DNA from: Bradyrhizobium niftali
GTDB lineage: Bacteria > Pseudomonadota > Alphaproteobacteria > Rhizobiales > Xanthobacteraceae
Direction of reading: 5' to 3'
Assembly: GCF_004571025.1 (NCBI RefSeq)
Contig: NZ_SPQT01000015.1
Location: forward strand, 62,001 to 126,000
Length of the DNA: 64,000 nt
Part shown: piece by piece, positions 1-9,140 of the stretch
Numbering within the stretch: position 1 is the stretch's first letter
How the letters are laid out: each line of letters opens with the position of its first letter
The notes under the pieces: generated by a model
Told to the model about the DNA's origin: nothing
Databases searched by the model: none
The model's input: the letters and a program-made list of their open reading frames with translations, nothing else
Program-made: the position numbers and the translations under genes

Positions 1-78
1 CTCAGCTTCGAGACGGTGCTCTTGTTCTGGATCGTGCGGCAGCGCCTCGGCCTGCACGTGCTGGCGTTCGGCAAATAG
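1..78 (+). CDS. C-terminal end of an unidentified protein (cut by window start)
   Basis: The frame is open from base 1 and ends at the TAG at 76-78, giving the last 25 residues of a protein. The tail is hydrophobic and aromatic with Arg/His (it begins LSFETVLLFW), which would suit the end of a membrane protein. Too little is present to name a family. It points in the same direction as the downstream TSUP exporter, but the 188-bp gap between them argues against tight coupling. Confidence 0.5.
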   Translation, partial: LSFETVLLFWIVRQRLGLHVLAFGK

Positions 79-266
79 ACCCCTCGCCTGCCCTGCCCCT
101 TGGGGAACGCCTGTTGCGTCACAGGCTCGAGAACGAGGCGAAACGACTGCTGATCGGCAGCCGGTAGCATGATTTTTCTTATTTGGTCCAGGTAGTTGCC
201 TCCCAGGGAAAATTTATTCTACGTCGTATTGCCCAATCGACGAGATAAACCTAAGATTCCCGGGAC

Positions 267-1091
267 ATGATTGATCCACTCTACGTCGCCTCCGGCTTCG
301 GCGTCGGCCTGCTTGTCGGGATGACCGGCGTTGGTGGCGGCTCGTTGATGACGCCGCTGCTGATCCTGCTGTTCGGCGTCCATCCGTCCACCGCGGTTGG
401 CACCGACCTGCTCTATGCCGCGGCCACCAAGACCGGCGGCAGCTTCGTCCATGGCTGGTCGCGCAGCGTGCACTGGCAGGCGGTGCTGCGGCTCGCCTGC
501 GGCAGCCTTCCGGCAAGCGCCCTGACGCTGTTCGTGCTGTGGAAGCTCGATCTCAGGAGCGATTCCGAGCGCAGTCTCGTCAATCTCGTGCTGTGCTTCG
601 CCCTGCTGCTGACCGCAACGTCCCTGATCTTCCGCAAGGCGATCATGGAACGCTACCGCAGGAAGCTGGAGCGCGTCGACGAGCGCACCACGGCGATTGC
701 GACCGTGGTCACGGGAATCGTGCTCGGTGTGCTGGTGTCGATTTCATCCGTCGGCGCCGGCGCGGTCGGCGTGACCGTGCTGCTGCTGCTCTACCCGCGC
801 CTGCCGATGGCGACCATCGTCGGCTCCGACATCGCCCATGCGGTGCCGCTGACGCTGGTCGCTGGCATCGGACATTGGGCGCTTGGCGACGTCGATTGGG
901 CCCTGATGGGCGTGCTGCTGCTGGGCTCGCTGCCCGGCATCATCGTCGGCAGCTTCAGTGCGACGCGCGTCCCCGAGATGGTGCTGCGCCTGACGCTTGC
1001 CAGCGTGCTGTTCGTGGTCGCCGGCAAGATCATGTTTGCGGAGCTGAACCTGTCATCCGCGTTCGTGACGGCTCTGGCCTGGACGCATTAG
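267..1091 (+). CDS. TSUP family (TauE/SafE) membrane transporter
   Basis: This is a 274-residue polytopic membrane protein with about eight hydrophobic segments and little soluble sequence. The N-terminal GFGVGLLVGMTGVGGGSL stretch and the similar SSVGAGAVGVT stretch near residue 160 are the duplicated glycine-rich signature of the TSUP/TauE-SafE family. Known members export sulfite, sulfoacetate or related organosulfur anions. A sulfur role would suit the cys genes a few kb away, but the substrate cannot be read from sequence. The ATG at 267 has no strong Shine-Dalgarno; no better start is visible. Confidence 0.85.
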   Translation: MIDPLYVASGFGVGLLVGMTGVGGGSLMTPLLILLFGVHPSTAVGTDLLYAAATKTGGSFVHGWSRSVHWQAVLRLACGSLPASALTLFVLWKLDLRSDSERSLVNLVLCFALLLTATSLIFRKAIMERYRRKLERVDERTTAIATVVTGIVLGVLVSISSVGAGAVGVTVLLLLYPRLPMATIVGSDIAHAVPLTLVAGIGHWALGDVDWALMGVLLLGSLPGIIVGSFSATRVPEMVLRLTLASVLFVVAGKIMFAELNLSSAFVTALAWTH

Positions 1092-1117
1092 GCCAGAGAC
1101 GGCGCCCCACTCTCACT

Positions 1118-1220
1118 GTCGTCGCCCGGCTTGACCGGGCGACCCAGTACTCCGAGGCGTCTGTGGTTGAACCGACAGGCCGCGGCGTACTGGATGCCCC
1201 GCCTTCGCGGGGCATGACCG
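1118..1220. repeat. Composite palindromic intergenic repeat
   Basis: Two perfect hairpins (GTCGCCCGG/CCGGGCGAC at 1121-1143 and GCCCC/GGGGC around 1196-1213) are joined by the inverted pair CCAGTAC (1144-1150) and GTACTGG (1187-1193), so the whole element can fold into one cruciform. It lies between two convergent genes. The layout resembles the short palindromic repeats common in Bradyrhizobium-type genomes; related but not identical elements occur elsewhere in this window. Confidence 0.75.
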
Positions 1221-1241
1221 AGAGTTATGGGTTGACGCGAA

Positions 1242-2030
1242 CTACTCCGCGGTCCAGCCACCGTCGATCGAGAGGTTGGTGCCGGTGATCTGCGCGGCAT
1301 CGTCGCTGCACAGGAACAGCGCAAGTGCGGCGACCTGCTCGGAGGTGACGAACTCCTTGGTCGGCTGCGCGTCGAGCAGCACGTCGTTGATGACCTGCTC
1401 ACGGGTGAGATTGCGCGCCTTCATCGTGTCGGGAATCTGCTTCTCGACCAGCGGCGTCCAGACATAGCCGGGGCTGATGCAGTTGCAGGTGATCTTGTGG
1501 GTCGCGACTTCCAGCGCCACGGTCTTGGTGAGACCGGCGATGCCGTGCTTGGCCGAGACGTAGGCCGACTTGAACGGCGAGGCGACCAGCGAATGCGCGG
1601 AAGCGGTATTGATGATGCGGCCCCAACCCTTCTTCTTCATGCCGGGCACCGCGGCGCGGATGGCATGGAAGGCCGAGGACAGGTTGATGGCGATGATCTG
1701 GTCCCATTTCTCCGGCGGGAATTCCTCGATCGGCGAGACGAACTGGATGCCGGCATTGTTGACGAGGACGTCGACCGAGCCGAAGGTCTTCTCGCCGAGC
1801 GCGATCATCCCGGCGATCTCGGCCGGCTTGGTCATGTCGGCGGGCGAGTAGATCGCCTTCACGCCGAAGTCCGACTCGATCTTCGCGCGTTCCTTCTCGA
1901 TGTCCTCGGGCGAGCCGAAGCCGTTGATGACGACGTTGGCACCGGCCGCCGCGAAGGCGCGGGCATAAGCGAGCCCGATGCCGCTGGTCGATCCGGTCAC
2001 GACGGCGTTCTTGCCTGACAGACTACCCAT
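1242..2030 (-). CDS. bdhA: 3-hydroxybutyrate dehydrogenase (short-chain dehydrogenase)
   Basis: This 262-residue classical SDR has the TGSTSGIG nucleotide-binding motif at 12-19, NNAG at 91-94, and the catalytic Ser144 with Tyr157-x3-Lys161. The overall sequence, including the NTASAHSLVASPFKSAY region, is typical of D-3-hydroxybutyrate dehydrogenase, which oxidises 3-hydroxybutyrate to acetoacetate with NAD+ during polyhydroxybutyrate use. Its start follows the stop of the upstream patatin gene by one base, so the two form an operon, as seen in related rhizobia. The exact substrate is inferred from family similarity. Confidence 0.9.
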   Translation of the reverse strand: MGSLSGKNAVVTGSTSGIGLAYARAFAAAGANVVINGFGSPEDIEKERAKIESDFGVKAIYSPADMTKPAEIAGMIALGEKTFGSVDVLVNNAGIQFVSPIEEFPPEKWDQIIAINLSSAFHAIRAAVPGMKKKGWGRIINTASAHSLVASPFKSAYVSAKHGIAGLTKTVALEVATHKITCNCISPGYVWTPLVEKQIPDTMKARNLTREQVINDVLLDAQPTKEFVTSEQVAALALFLCSDDAAQITGTNLSIDGGWTAE

Positions 2031-2031
2031 T

Positions 2032-3207
2032 CTATTCGCTCCTTTTTGCCGGGGGTGCGGAGACGTCCCCCGTGAGATCGTAGGTCACCATGGTCTCGCC
2101 GGATTGCGGCTGATCGAGCCAGTCCTTGTGGCGCATCGACAGATGCACGTCGCGCACGCCGGCTTCCCAATGCTCGACCATGGCCACGTGCGAGAAATCG
2201 TAATCCTTGGACGAGGATTCGTAGTTCTTGCTGCGATAAATCAGGTGCACCACGGTGACCGTGCTCTCACGAGCTGCCTTCGCAAGGAATTCGACGGAAG
2301 GGTCGTTCTTGAGGTAATCGGGCAATTTGGAAATCAGGTCGCGCACCGCCCTGCGGGCGTTGTGGATCTGCTTGTTCTTGTCGGTGTTCATCCGCGTGCG
2401 ACTGGAGAAGCGGATGTCCTTCTCGCGCTCGGTGGCCTCCAGCAGCGAATTCGGCAGGTCGCCGCGGGCGCTGAACAGATCGACCTGGAAGATCAGCATG
2501 TCGCGAGCCAGCTCGGCATCGAGCACGTAATCGAGCGGCGTGTTGGAGGCGATGCCGCCGTCCCAGTAATGCTCGCCGTCGATGACGACGGACGGAAAGC
2601 CCGGCGGCAGCGCGCCGGAGGCCATGATGTGCTCGGGACCGATCTTCTTGCCGAGTTTCTTGAACTCGTAATTGTCGAAATATTTGAAGTTGCCGGAGGT
2701 GACGCCGACGGCGCCGACGGAGAAGCGCGTCTTGAGGTCGTTGATGCGGTCGAAATCGACCAGCCGCTCCAGCGTCTTCTTCAGCGGCGCGGTGTCGTAA
2801 TAGCTCTCCGCCTCGGGATGGCCCGGCGGCCACATCGGCGCGGGCGGCACGCGCGGGACGAAGAAGCCGGGCACGCCGAAGGTCGCGATCAGCGCGGCGC
2901 TGGTTGAGTTGAACAGCTCGCGGCTGTGGTCACTCTTGCCGATCGGCTTCCACGGCACCGGCGCCGACACCATCTCCCAGAATTCCTTCAGCCGCTTGAC
3001 GCGGGTGTGGCCCTCATTGCCGGCGATGATGGCGGCGTTGACCGCGCCGATGGAGATGCCGGCGACCCATTCGGGCTCGAAGCCATAGCCGCACAGCGCC
3101 TGATAGGCGCCGGCCTGATACGAGCCAAGCGCGCCGCCGCCCTGCAAGACGAGGACGCGTTGCGCATTCGCGGGGACGCTGGCGGATTGCGGACTATGAT
3201 CTGTCAT
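2032..3207 (-). CDS. Patatin-like phospholipase/acyl hydrolase
   Basis: This is a 391-residue patatin-domain protein. The oxyanion glycine loop GGGALG is at 23-28, the nucleophile elbow GISIG carries Ser52, and DGG at 216-218 supplies the catalytic Asp of the Ser-Asp dyad. The C-terminal part resembles the DUF3734 extension of bacterial patatins. No signal peptide is evident, so a cytoplasmic or granule-associated acyl hydrolase is likely. Being first in an operon with 3-hydroxybutyrate dehydrogenase suggests a link to polyhydroxybutyrate or lipid mobilisation; that link is inference. Confidence 0.9.
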   Translation of the reverse strand: MTDHSPQSASVPANAQRVLVLQGGGALGSYQAGAYQALCGYGFEPEWVAGISIGAVNAAIIAGNEGHTRVKRLKEFWEMVSAPVPWKPIGKSDHSRELFNSTSAALIATFGVPGFFVPRVPPAPMWPPGHPEAESYYDTAPLKKTLERLVDFDRINDLKTRFSVGAVGVTSGNFKYFDNYEFKKLGKKIGPEHIMASGALPPGFPSVVIDGEHYWDGGIASNTPLDYVLDAELARDMLIFQVDLFSARGDLPNSLLEATEREKDIRFSSRTRMNTDKNKQIHNARRAVRDLISKLPDYLKNDPSVEFLAKAARESTVTVVHLIYRSKNYESSSKDYDFSHVAMVEHWEAGVRDVHLSMRHKDWLDQPQSGETMVTYDLTGDVSAPPAKRSE

Positions 3208-3285
3208 CGGGGAACAATAGCAAATGGCGAGCCACCGTGGCGACAGTCCGCCGCGGCGTCAATGCACCCCGGGATCAAGTCTGGC

Positions 3286-3825
3286 TTATCGGGGATCCGT
3301 CGAGGCCAGGATCATGGTCCAGAACACCTTGTACTTGGTGTTCGGAGCATAGCCGGCCGCTATGCCCAATTTTGTGACACCGCTCTTGAGCATGTTGGCC
3401 CGGTGCGGGGGCGAGTCGCGCCAGCCGGAAAACGCTTCCGCCAGCGTATGATAGCCCGCCGAGACGTTTTCGACCGCCACAGTCGCAGGATAGCCGCCGG
3501 CGCTGAGCCGCTTGGCCAGGGGCGCGCGGACGTCATGGTCCATCTTGTTGGCCGCAGCCATCGCCTGGGACTGGGATTCGGCGAGCAGCATCAGGTCGGG
3601 GTCGATCACGACGGTGCCGAGGGCGTTGTTCTGGCGGTATTGCGAGATCATCACCGCGGCCGCCTGCGCGTCGAGCTTGGCGCCCGGAACCGCCATATCG
3701 GCATACATCGACGGCTGCTGGACCGGCGCTTCGTTGCCGGCACAGCCGGCGAGCAGCAAAGTGATTGATATTGCGGCCGCAGCGCGCATGAATCGGGGCC
3801 CCCAAATGAAGGGCCGTTGTTGCAT
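3286..3825 (-). CDS. CAP-domain (SCP-like) lipoprotein
   Basis: A lipoprotein signal (AAAAISITLLLAGC) leads into a CAP/SCP domain with the usual family core near the C-terminus, including HTLAEAFSGWRDSPPHRANML and a final FWTMILA-type strand. CAP proteins are secreted or envelope proteins of varied role. Three in-frame starts are possible (3873, 3825, 3789). The signal peptide fits either 3825 or 3789; the latter has a G-rich stretch just upstream. Mature function is unknown. Confidence 0.8.
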   Translation of the reverse strand: MQQRPFIWGPRFMRAAAAISITLLLAGCAGNEAPVQQPSMYADMAVPGAKLDAQAAAVMISQYRQNNALGTVVIDPDLMLLAESQSQAMAAANKMDHDVRAPLAKRLSAGGYPATVAVENVSAGYHTLAEAFSGWRDSPPHRANMLKSGVTKLGIAAGYAPNTKYKVFWTMILASTDPR

Positions 3826-3870
3826 ACCAACCGTGGCTGAAAGGTGAATTTTGCGGAAAATCGTGCTCGT

Positions 3871-3961
3871 CATTCCGAGGCAGTGCGCAGCACTGAACCC
3901 GGAATCTCGCTCTATATTCTCGAGATTCCGGGTTCGCGCTGACGCGCGCCCCGGAACGACG
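3871..3961. repeat. Palindromic repeat, CATTCCG...CCCGGAA family
   Basis: The element contains internal inverted arms (AACCCGGAATCTCG and CGAGATTCCGGGTT, separated by about six bases) and GC-rich ends. Its core is shared with elements at 34889-34979 and 60948-61061, making three copies of one family in this window. It lies between cysA and the CAP-domain gene, just after the sulfate transport operon. Confidence 0.75.
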
Positions 3962-3966
3962 ATGCC

Positions 3967-4990
<1,024 letters not shown>

Positions 4991-5001
<11 letters not shown>

Positions 5002-5902
5002 TTGCGTCCTGTCCTTCGTCCAGATGACGTTCGAGAACGGTTTTTGCGATCAGCGTGATCAGCGCCAGCATCGCCAGCAGCGAGGCGATCGCGAAGGCGG
5101 CGACGAACTGGTACTCGTTGTAGAGAATCTCGACCAGCAGCGGCATGGTGTTGGTCTCGCCGCGGATGTGGCCCGACACGACCGACACCGCACCGAACTC
5201 GCCCATCGCGCGCGCGTTGCAGAGCAGGACGCCGTAGAGCACGCCCCATTTGATGTTCGGCAGCGTGACGCGGAAGAAGGTCTGCAGGCCGGAAGCGCCG
5301 AGCGAGATCGCGGCTTCCTCTTCCTGCGTGCCCTGCTCCTGCATCAGGGGGATCAGCGCGCGCGCGACGAAGGGGAAGGTCACGAAGGTGGTCGCGAGCG
5401 CAATGCCGGGCACCGCGAACAGGATCTGGATGTCGTGATCCCTAAGCCAGCCGCCGAAATAGCCCTGCGCGCCGAACAGCAGCACGAAGACGAGGCCCGA
5501 GATCACCGGGCTGACCGAGAACGGCAGGTCGATCAGCGTGATCAGGAAGGTCTTGCCGCTGAAATCGAACTTGGCAATGGCCCAGGCGGCGACGAGGCCG
5601 AACACGAGATTGAGGCCGACCGAGATCGCCGCGACCAGCAGCGTCAGCTTGATCGCGGCCAGCGCCTCCGGCTCGGCGAGCGCGGCGAGATAGGCGAGGA
5701 TGCCCTTCGAGAATGCCTGCGCGAACACGACGACCAGCGGCAGCACGACGAAGACCGAGAGGAACAGCACCGCCAGCGTGATGATGACGATGCGCACCGC
5801 CCTCGGCTCGGTGCGAAGGTTGTCACGCGCCGCCGCCGCGTGCGCGCGCGCCTTCGCATCGGGCGAGGAGAGCGAAACGGAATCTGCGATCTGCATCGTC
5901 AT
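4991..5902 (-). CDS. cysW: Sulfate ABC transporter permease CysW
   Basis: The protein is an inner-membrane permease of the sulfate/thiosulfate importer with about six transmembrane segments and the EAA-type loop (EEEAAISLGASGLQTF) that docks on CysA. The start is set at the ATG at 5902 because GAGGAGG lies five bases upstream; a second in-frame ATG is at 5896. The frame stays open further upstream, but that part overlaps cysT and is not coding. The gap to cysT is 10 bases. Confidence 0.95.
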
Positions 5903-5912
5903 CGCATCCTCC

Positions 5913-6749
5913 TCAACGCGCCGGGATCCGGCTCTGCGCCCAGCGCTGGAGCCGGTTGACGGCGAAGATGACGACGAAAGAGACGACGAGCATGACCACC
6001 GCGATGGCGGTCGCATCGGCGTAGCGGAATTCGGAGAGCCGGATCACGATCAGCAGCGGCGCAATCTCGGAGACGTTCGGCAGATTGCCGGCGATGAAGA
6101 TCACCGAGCCGTATTCACCAACGGCGCGCGCAAAGGCGAGGGCGAGGCCGGTGAGCAGCGCCGGTCCGAGCGAGGGCAGGATCACGCGGCTGATGGTCTG
6201 CCAGCGGCTCGCGCCCAGGCTGCCCGCGGCCTCCTCGATCTCGGGGTCGAGATCCTGGAGCACCGGCTGCACGGTGCGCACCACGAAGGGAATGCCGATG
6301 AAGATCATGGCGACGAAGATGCCCACCGGCGTGAACGCCACCTTGATGCCGAGCGCCGCGAGCGGCGCGCCCAGCCAGCCCTTCTCGGCGAACAGCGCCG
6401 TCAGCGCAACGCCGGCAACCGCCGTCGGCAGCGCGAAGGGCACGTCGACGATGGCGTCGAAGATGCGCCGGCCGGGAAACCGGTAGCGCACCAGCGCCCA
6501 GACGATGATGCTGCCCATCACCAGATTGACGCAGGCCGCCGCGAAGGCGAGGCCGAACGAGACCCGCAGCGCGTTCAGGGTACGGCGGCTGGAGAGGATG
6601 TTCCAGAACTGCTCGGGGCTCAGCTCGAGCGATTTCAGGAACAGGCCGGCGAGCGGAATGAGGATGATGATCGACAGCCAGGAAAGCGTCAGTCCCATGG
6701 TGAGACCGAAGCCCGGCAATGTCCGTCGTCGTGCTACAACTGCGCTCAC
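5913..6749 (-). CDS. cysT: Sulfate ABC transporter permease CysT
   Basis: This 278-residue permease carries several transmembrane segments and the binding-protein-dependent transport loop EIEEAAGSLGASRWQT, the counterpart of the one in CysW. It pairs with CysW to form the sulfate channel. Translation probably starts at a GTG at 6749; the nearest purine-rich ribosome site is not ideally spaced. It follows sbp by 37 bases. Confidence 0.95.
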   Translation of the reverse strand: MSAVVARRRTLPGFGLTMGLTLSWLSIIILIPLAGLFLKSLELSPEQFWNILSSRRTLNALRVSFGLAFAAACVNLVMGSIIVWALVRYRFPGRRIFDAIVDVPFALPTAVAGVALTALFAEKGWLGAPLAALGIKVAFTPVGIFVAMIFIGIPFVVRTVQPVLQDLDPEIEEAAGSLGASRWQTISRVILPSLGPALLTGLALAFARAVGEYGSVIFIAGNLPNVSEIAPLLIVIRLSEFRYADATAIAVVMLVVSFVVIFAVNRLQRWAQSRIPAR

Positions 6750-6786
6750 CAGGCCCCCTGCTAAAGCCTCCTAAAACGGCGCCCGA

Positions 6787-7788
6787 TCAGTTCTTGTAGA
6801 TCTGATCGAAAATGCCGCCGTCGGCAAAATGTTCCTTCTGCGCCTTGGTCCAGCCGCCGAAAACGTCGTCGATGGTGAAAAGCTCGACCTTCGCGAAGGA
6901 GTTTTCATATTTTTTGGCAATCTCGGCGTCGCGCGGACGGTAGAAATTGCGCGCGGCGATCTCCTGGCCCTCCTTGGTGTACCAGTACTGGAGGTAGGCG
7001 TCGGCGGCGTTGCGGGTGCCTTTTTTATCGGCAACCTTGTCGACGATCGCGACCGGCGGCTCGGCGAGGATCGATTGTGGCGGCGCGACGATCTGGAATT
7101 TTTCCGGACCGAATTCCTTGAGCGCGAGATAGGCCTCGTTCTCCCAGGCGAGCAGCACGTCGCCGACGCCGCGCTCGACGAAGGTCACGGTGGCGCCGCG
7201 CGCGCCGGTATCGAGCACCGGCACCTGCTGGTAGAGTTTGCCGATGAAATCCTTGGCCTTGTCGGCTGATCCGAATTTCTTCTGCGCGAAGCCCCAGGCC
7301 GCCAGATAGTTCCAGCGCGCGCCGCCCGACGTCTTCGGGTTCGGCGTGATCACGGCAACGCCCGGCTTGAGCAGGTCGTCCCAGTCCTTGATGCCTTTCG
7401 GGTTACCCTTGCGCACCAGGAACACGATGGTCGACGTGTAGGGTGATGAATTCTGCGGCAGACGCTTCTGCCAGTCGGCCGTCGTGAGGCCCTTGCTCGC
7501 GATCGCATCGATGTCATAGGCAAGCGCGAGCGTCACCACATCGGCCTGCAATCCGTCGATCACCGCGCGCGCCTGCGAACCGCTGCCGCCATGCGACTGC
7601 TTGATCTCGACGCTCTTGCCGGTTTCCTTCTGATAGGCACCCGCAAACGCCTTGTTGAACTCGGCATAGAGCTCCCGCGTCGGATCGTACGACACGTTCA
7701 ACAGGTTGATGTCGGCGGCGAGAGCCGAGCTTGCCCAAAGCAGTCCTGCCACGAGCGGAACGATACGGCGCAGCATGTCCATCTCCAT
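6787..7788 (-). CDS. sbp: Periplasmic sulfate-binding protein
   Basis: This is a 333-residue solute-binding protein with a Sec signal peptide (RRIVPLVAGLLWASSALA). It matches the sulfate-binding family, including the N-terminal LLNVSYDPTRELY stretch and the QSHGGSGSQARAV stretch that forms the anion pocket. It captures sulfate for CysTWA. Three in-frame ATGs (7788, 7782, 7776) lie close together; GAGG and GGAG motifs fit the second and third better than the first. The gene starts 108 bases after cysH ends. Confidence 0.93.
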   Translation of the reverse strand: MEMDMLRRIVPLVAGLLWASSALAADINLLNVSYDPTRELYAEFNKAFAGAYQKETGKSVEIKQSHGGSGSQARAVIDGLQADVVTLALAYDIDAIASKGLTTADWQKRLPQNSSPYTSTIVFLVRKGNPKGIKDWDDLLKPGVAVITPNPKTSGGARWNYLAAWGFAQKKFGSADKAKDFIGKLYQQVPVLDTGARGATVTFVERGVGDVLLAWENEAYLALKEFGPEKFQIVAPPQSILAEPPVAIVDKVADKKGTRNAADAYLQYWYTKEGQEIAARNFYRPRDAEIAKKYENSFAKVELFTIDDVFGGWTKAQKEHFADGGIFDQIYKN

Positions 7789-7896
7789 TCACCTCGACGA
7801 CATCGACGTCATCGATGGCAGGCATAACTCGGGGCGAAACGCGCTTAAGTCAACGGAACCGGATTTTCTTGTTCGCGGCGTCGCAGCCTGACTGTG

Positions 7897-8628
7897 CTAC
7901 GAAGTCTTCATCGTGTGAATGCCGCATTCTGTCTTGGCCCGGCCGCGCCAGCGACCGGCGCGCGCATCCTCGCCTTCGGCCGTTCTGCTGGTGCAAGGCA
8001 TACACCCAACCGACAGGAAACCGGAGGCAGCCAGTGGATGACGCGGCAATTTGGCGCGGACGAAAATCGCATCGAGTTCCTCGCGCGAGACGTTGGCGAA
8101 GGGGTTGAACTTCAGCCGCGCGCCGTCGTCCTCGACCACCGGAATGTCGGCGCGCGCATTGCCCTGGAAGCGCTTGCGGCCGTTGATCCAGGCATCGAAC
8201 GGCTTCAGCGCGCGCGCCAGCGGCTCCACCTTGCGGATGCGGCAGCAGGCGTCGGGATCGGAGAACCAGAGGTCGCGCTCGGGATCCTCGCGCGACAGCG
8301 TCTCCTCCGCCGGCTTGATCGAGCGAACGTCCTTGAGACCCAGCGTCGCGACCAGCGTGTCGCGATAGGCGAGCGTCTCCTCGAACAGCCAACCGGTGTC
8401 GAGGAAGATCACGGGGATCGCAGGGTCGACGTCCGCCATCACCTTCAGAAGCGTCGCGGATTCCGTGCCGAAGGACGACACCACCGCAAGCTTGTCGCGG
8501 CCGACCGTCTTCAGGGCCGCGGCGATGATCTCCGCGGGCGAGGCGTCGCGCAACGCGCGATCGAGCTCCTCGGCCGAGGGCAGCGCGGAAACGGACACCG
8601 GAGATAGCTGAGGCGCAATGGCGTTCAC
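7897..8628 (-). CDS. cysH: APS-type adenylylsulfate reductase
   Basis: This 243-residue member of the PAPS/APS reductase family reduces activated sulfate to sulfite. It has Cys128-Cys129 and Cys209-x2-Cys212, the four ligands of a [4Fe-4S] cluster, and the catalytic ECGIH motif with Cys235. The four cluster cysteines mark the APS-dependent (plant/Pseudomonas/rhizobial) type rather than the PAPS-dependent enterobacterial type. The GTG start at 8628 overlaps the stop of the DUF934 gene (GTGA), with GGAAGG upstream. Confidence 0.93.
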   Translation of the reverse strand: MNAIAPQLSPVSVSALPSAEELDRALRDASPAEIIAAALKTVGRDKLAVVSSFGTESATLLKVMADVDPAIPVIFLDTGWLFEETLAYRDTLVATLGLKDVRSIKPAEETLSREDPERDLWFSDPDACCRIRKVEPLARALKPFDAWINGRKRFQGNARADIPVVEDDGARLKFNPFANVSREELDAIFVRAKLPRHPLAASGFLSVGCMPCTSRTAEGEDARAGRWRGRAKTECGIHTMKTS

Positions 8629-9140
8629 GTGCCGACACCTTCCGAGTGACGCAACTGCATGCGCCGGTGCAGCGCCGTGATGCGGCCGTCACCGGTCGGC
8701 TGGTAGAACACCGAATAGCGCTTTGCGGTCTGCATGAAGGCTTCCGCATCGGCCTGCTTCTTGACCTCGAAGGAATCGAAGCCCGCGCGCAGCATGAACA
8801 CGAACTGGTCGCGCAGCACCTGTCCCGTCGCACGCAACTCGCCGCGATAGTTGTAGCGCTCGCGCAGCAGCCGCGCCTGGCTGTAGGCGCGTCCGTCGCG
8901 GAAGCTCGGGAACACCAGCGCGACGGCGGCGACCTTGCCGAGATACGGCACGAGCTCATCGATGTCGCGGTTGTTCGGCCAGATCACGCCGACCTTGCCG
9001 GCACGCTTGAGCAACGCATCCGCCTCACCGACGAAGCGCTCCGCCGGCACCAGAATGTCGCCGCCCTCGGGCAGCGGCGTGTCGACGGCCAGCTTGACGA
9101 AGCTGTCGTCGACGATTTTTCCGCCGTTAACGAGTGGCAT
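8625..9140 (-). CDS. DUF934 protein of the sulfite reduction operon
   Basis: This protein of about 171 residues lies between cysI and cysH, where DUF934 genes usually occur in proteobacteria. Its biochemical role is not established; an accessory role in sulfite reduction is inferred from position. The ATG at 9140 is chosen because AAGGAG lies seven bases upstream; an earlier GTG at 9146 is too close to that site. It overlaps the 3' end of cysI by 14 bases. Confidence 0.88.
   Translation of the reverse strand: MPLVNGGKIVDDSFVKLAVDTPLPEGGDILVPAERFVGEADALLKRAGKVGVIWPNNRDIDELVPYLGKVAAVALVFPSFRDGRAYSQARLLRERYNYRGELRATGQVLRDQFVFMLRAGFDSFEVKKQADAEAFMQTAKRYSVFYQPTGDGRITALHRRMQLRHSEGVGT

Noticed and set aside
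7836..7870. GGAAC word in the cysH-sbp gap as a stress promoter
   Set aside because: No CGTT follows at 16 or 17 bases. The word is on the plus strand, opposite to both genes.
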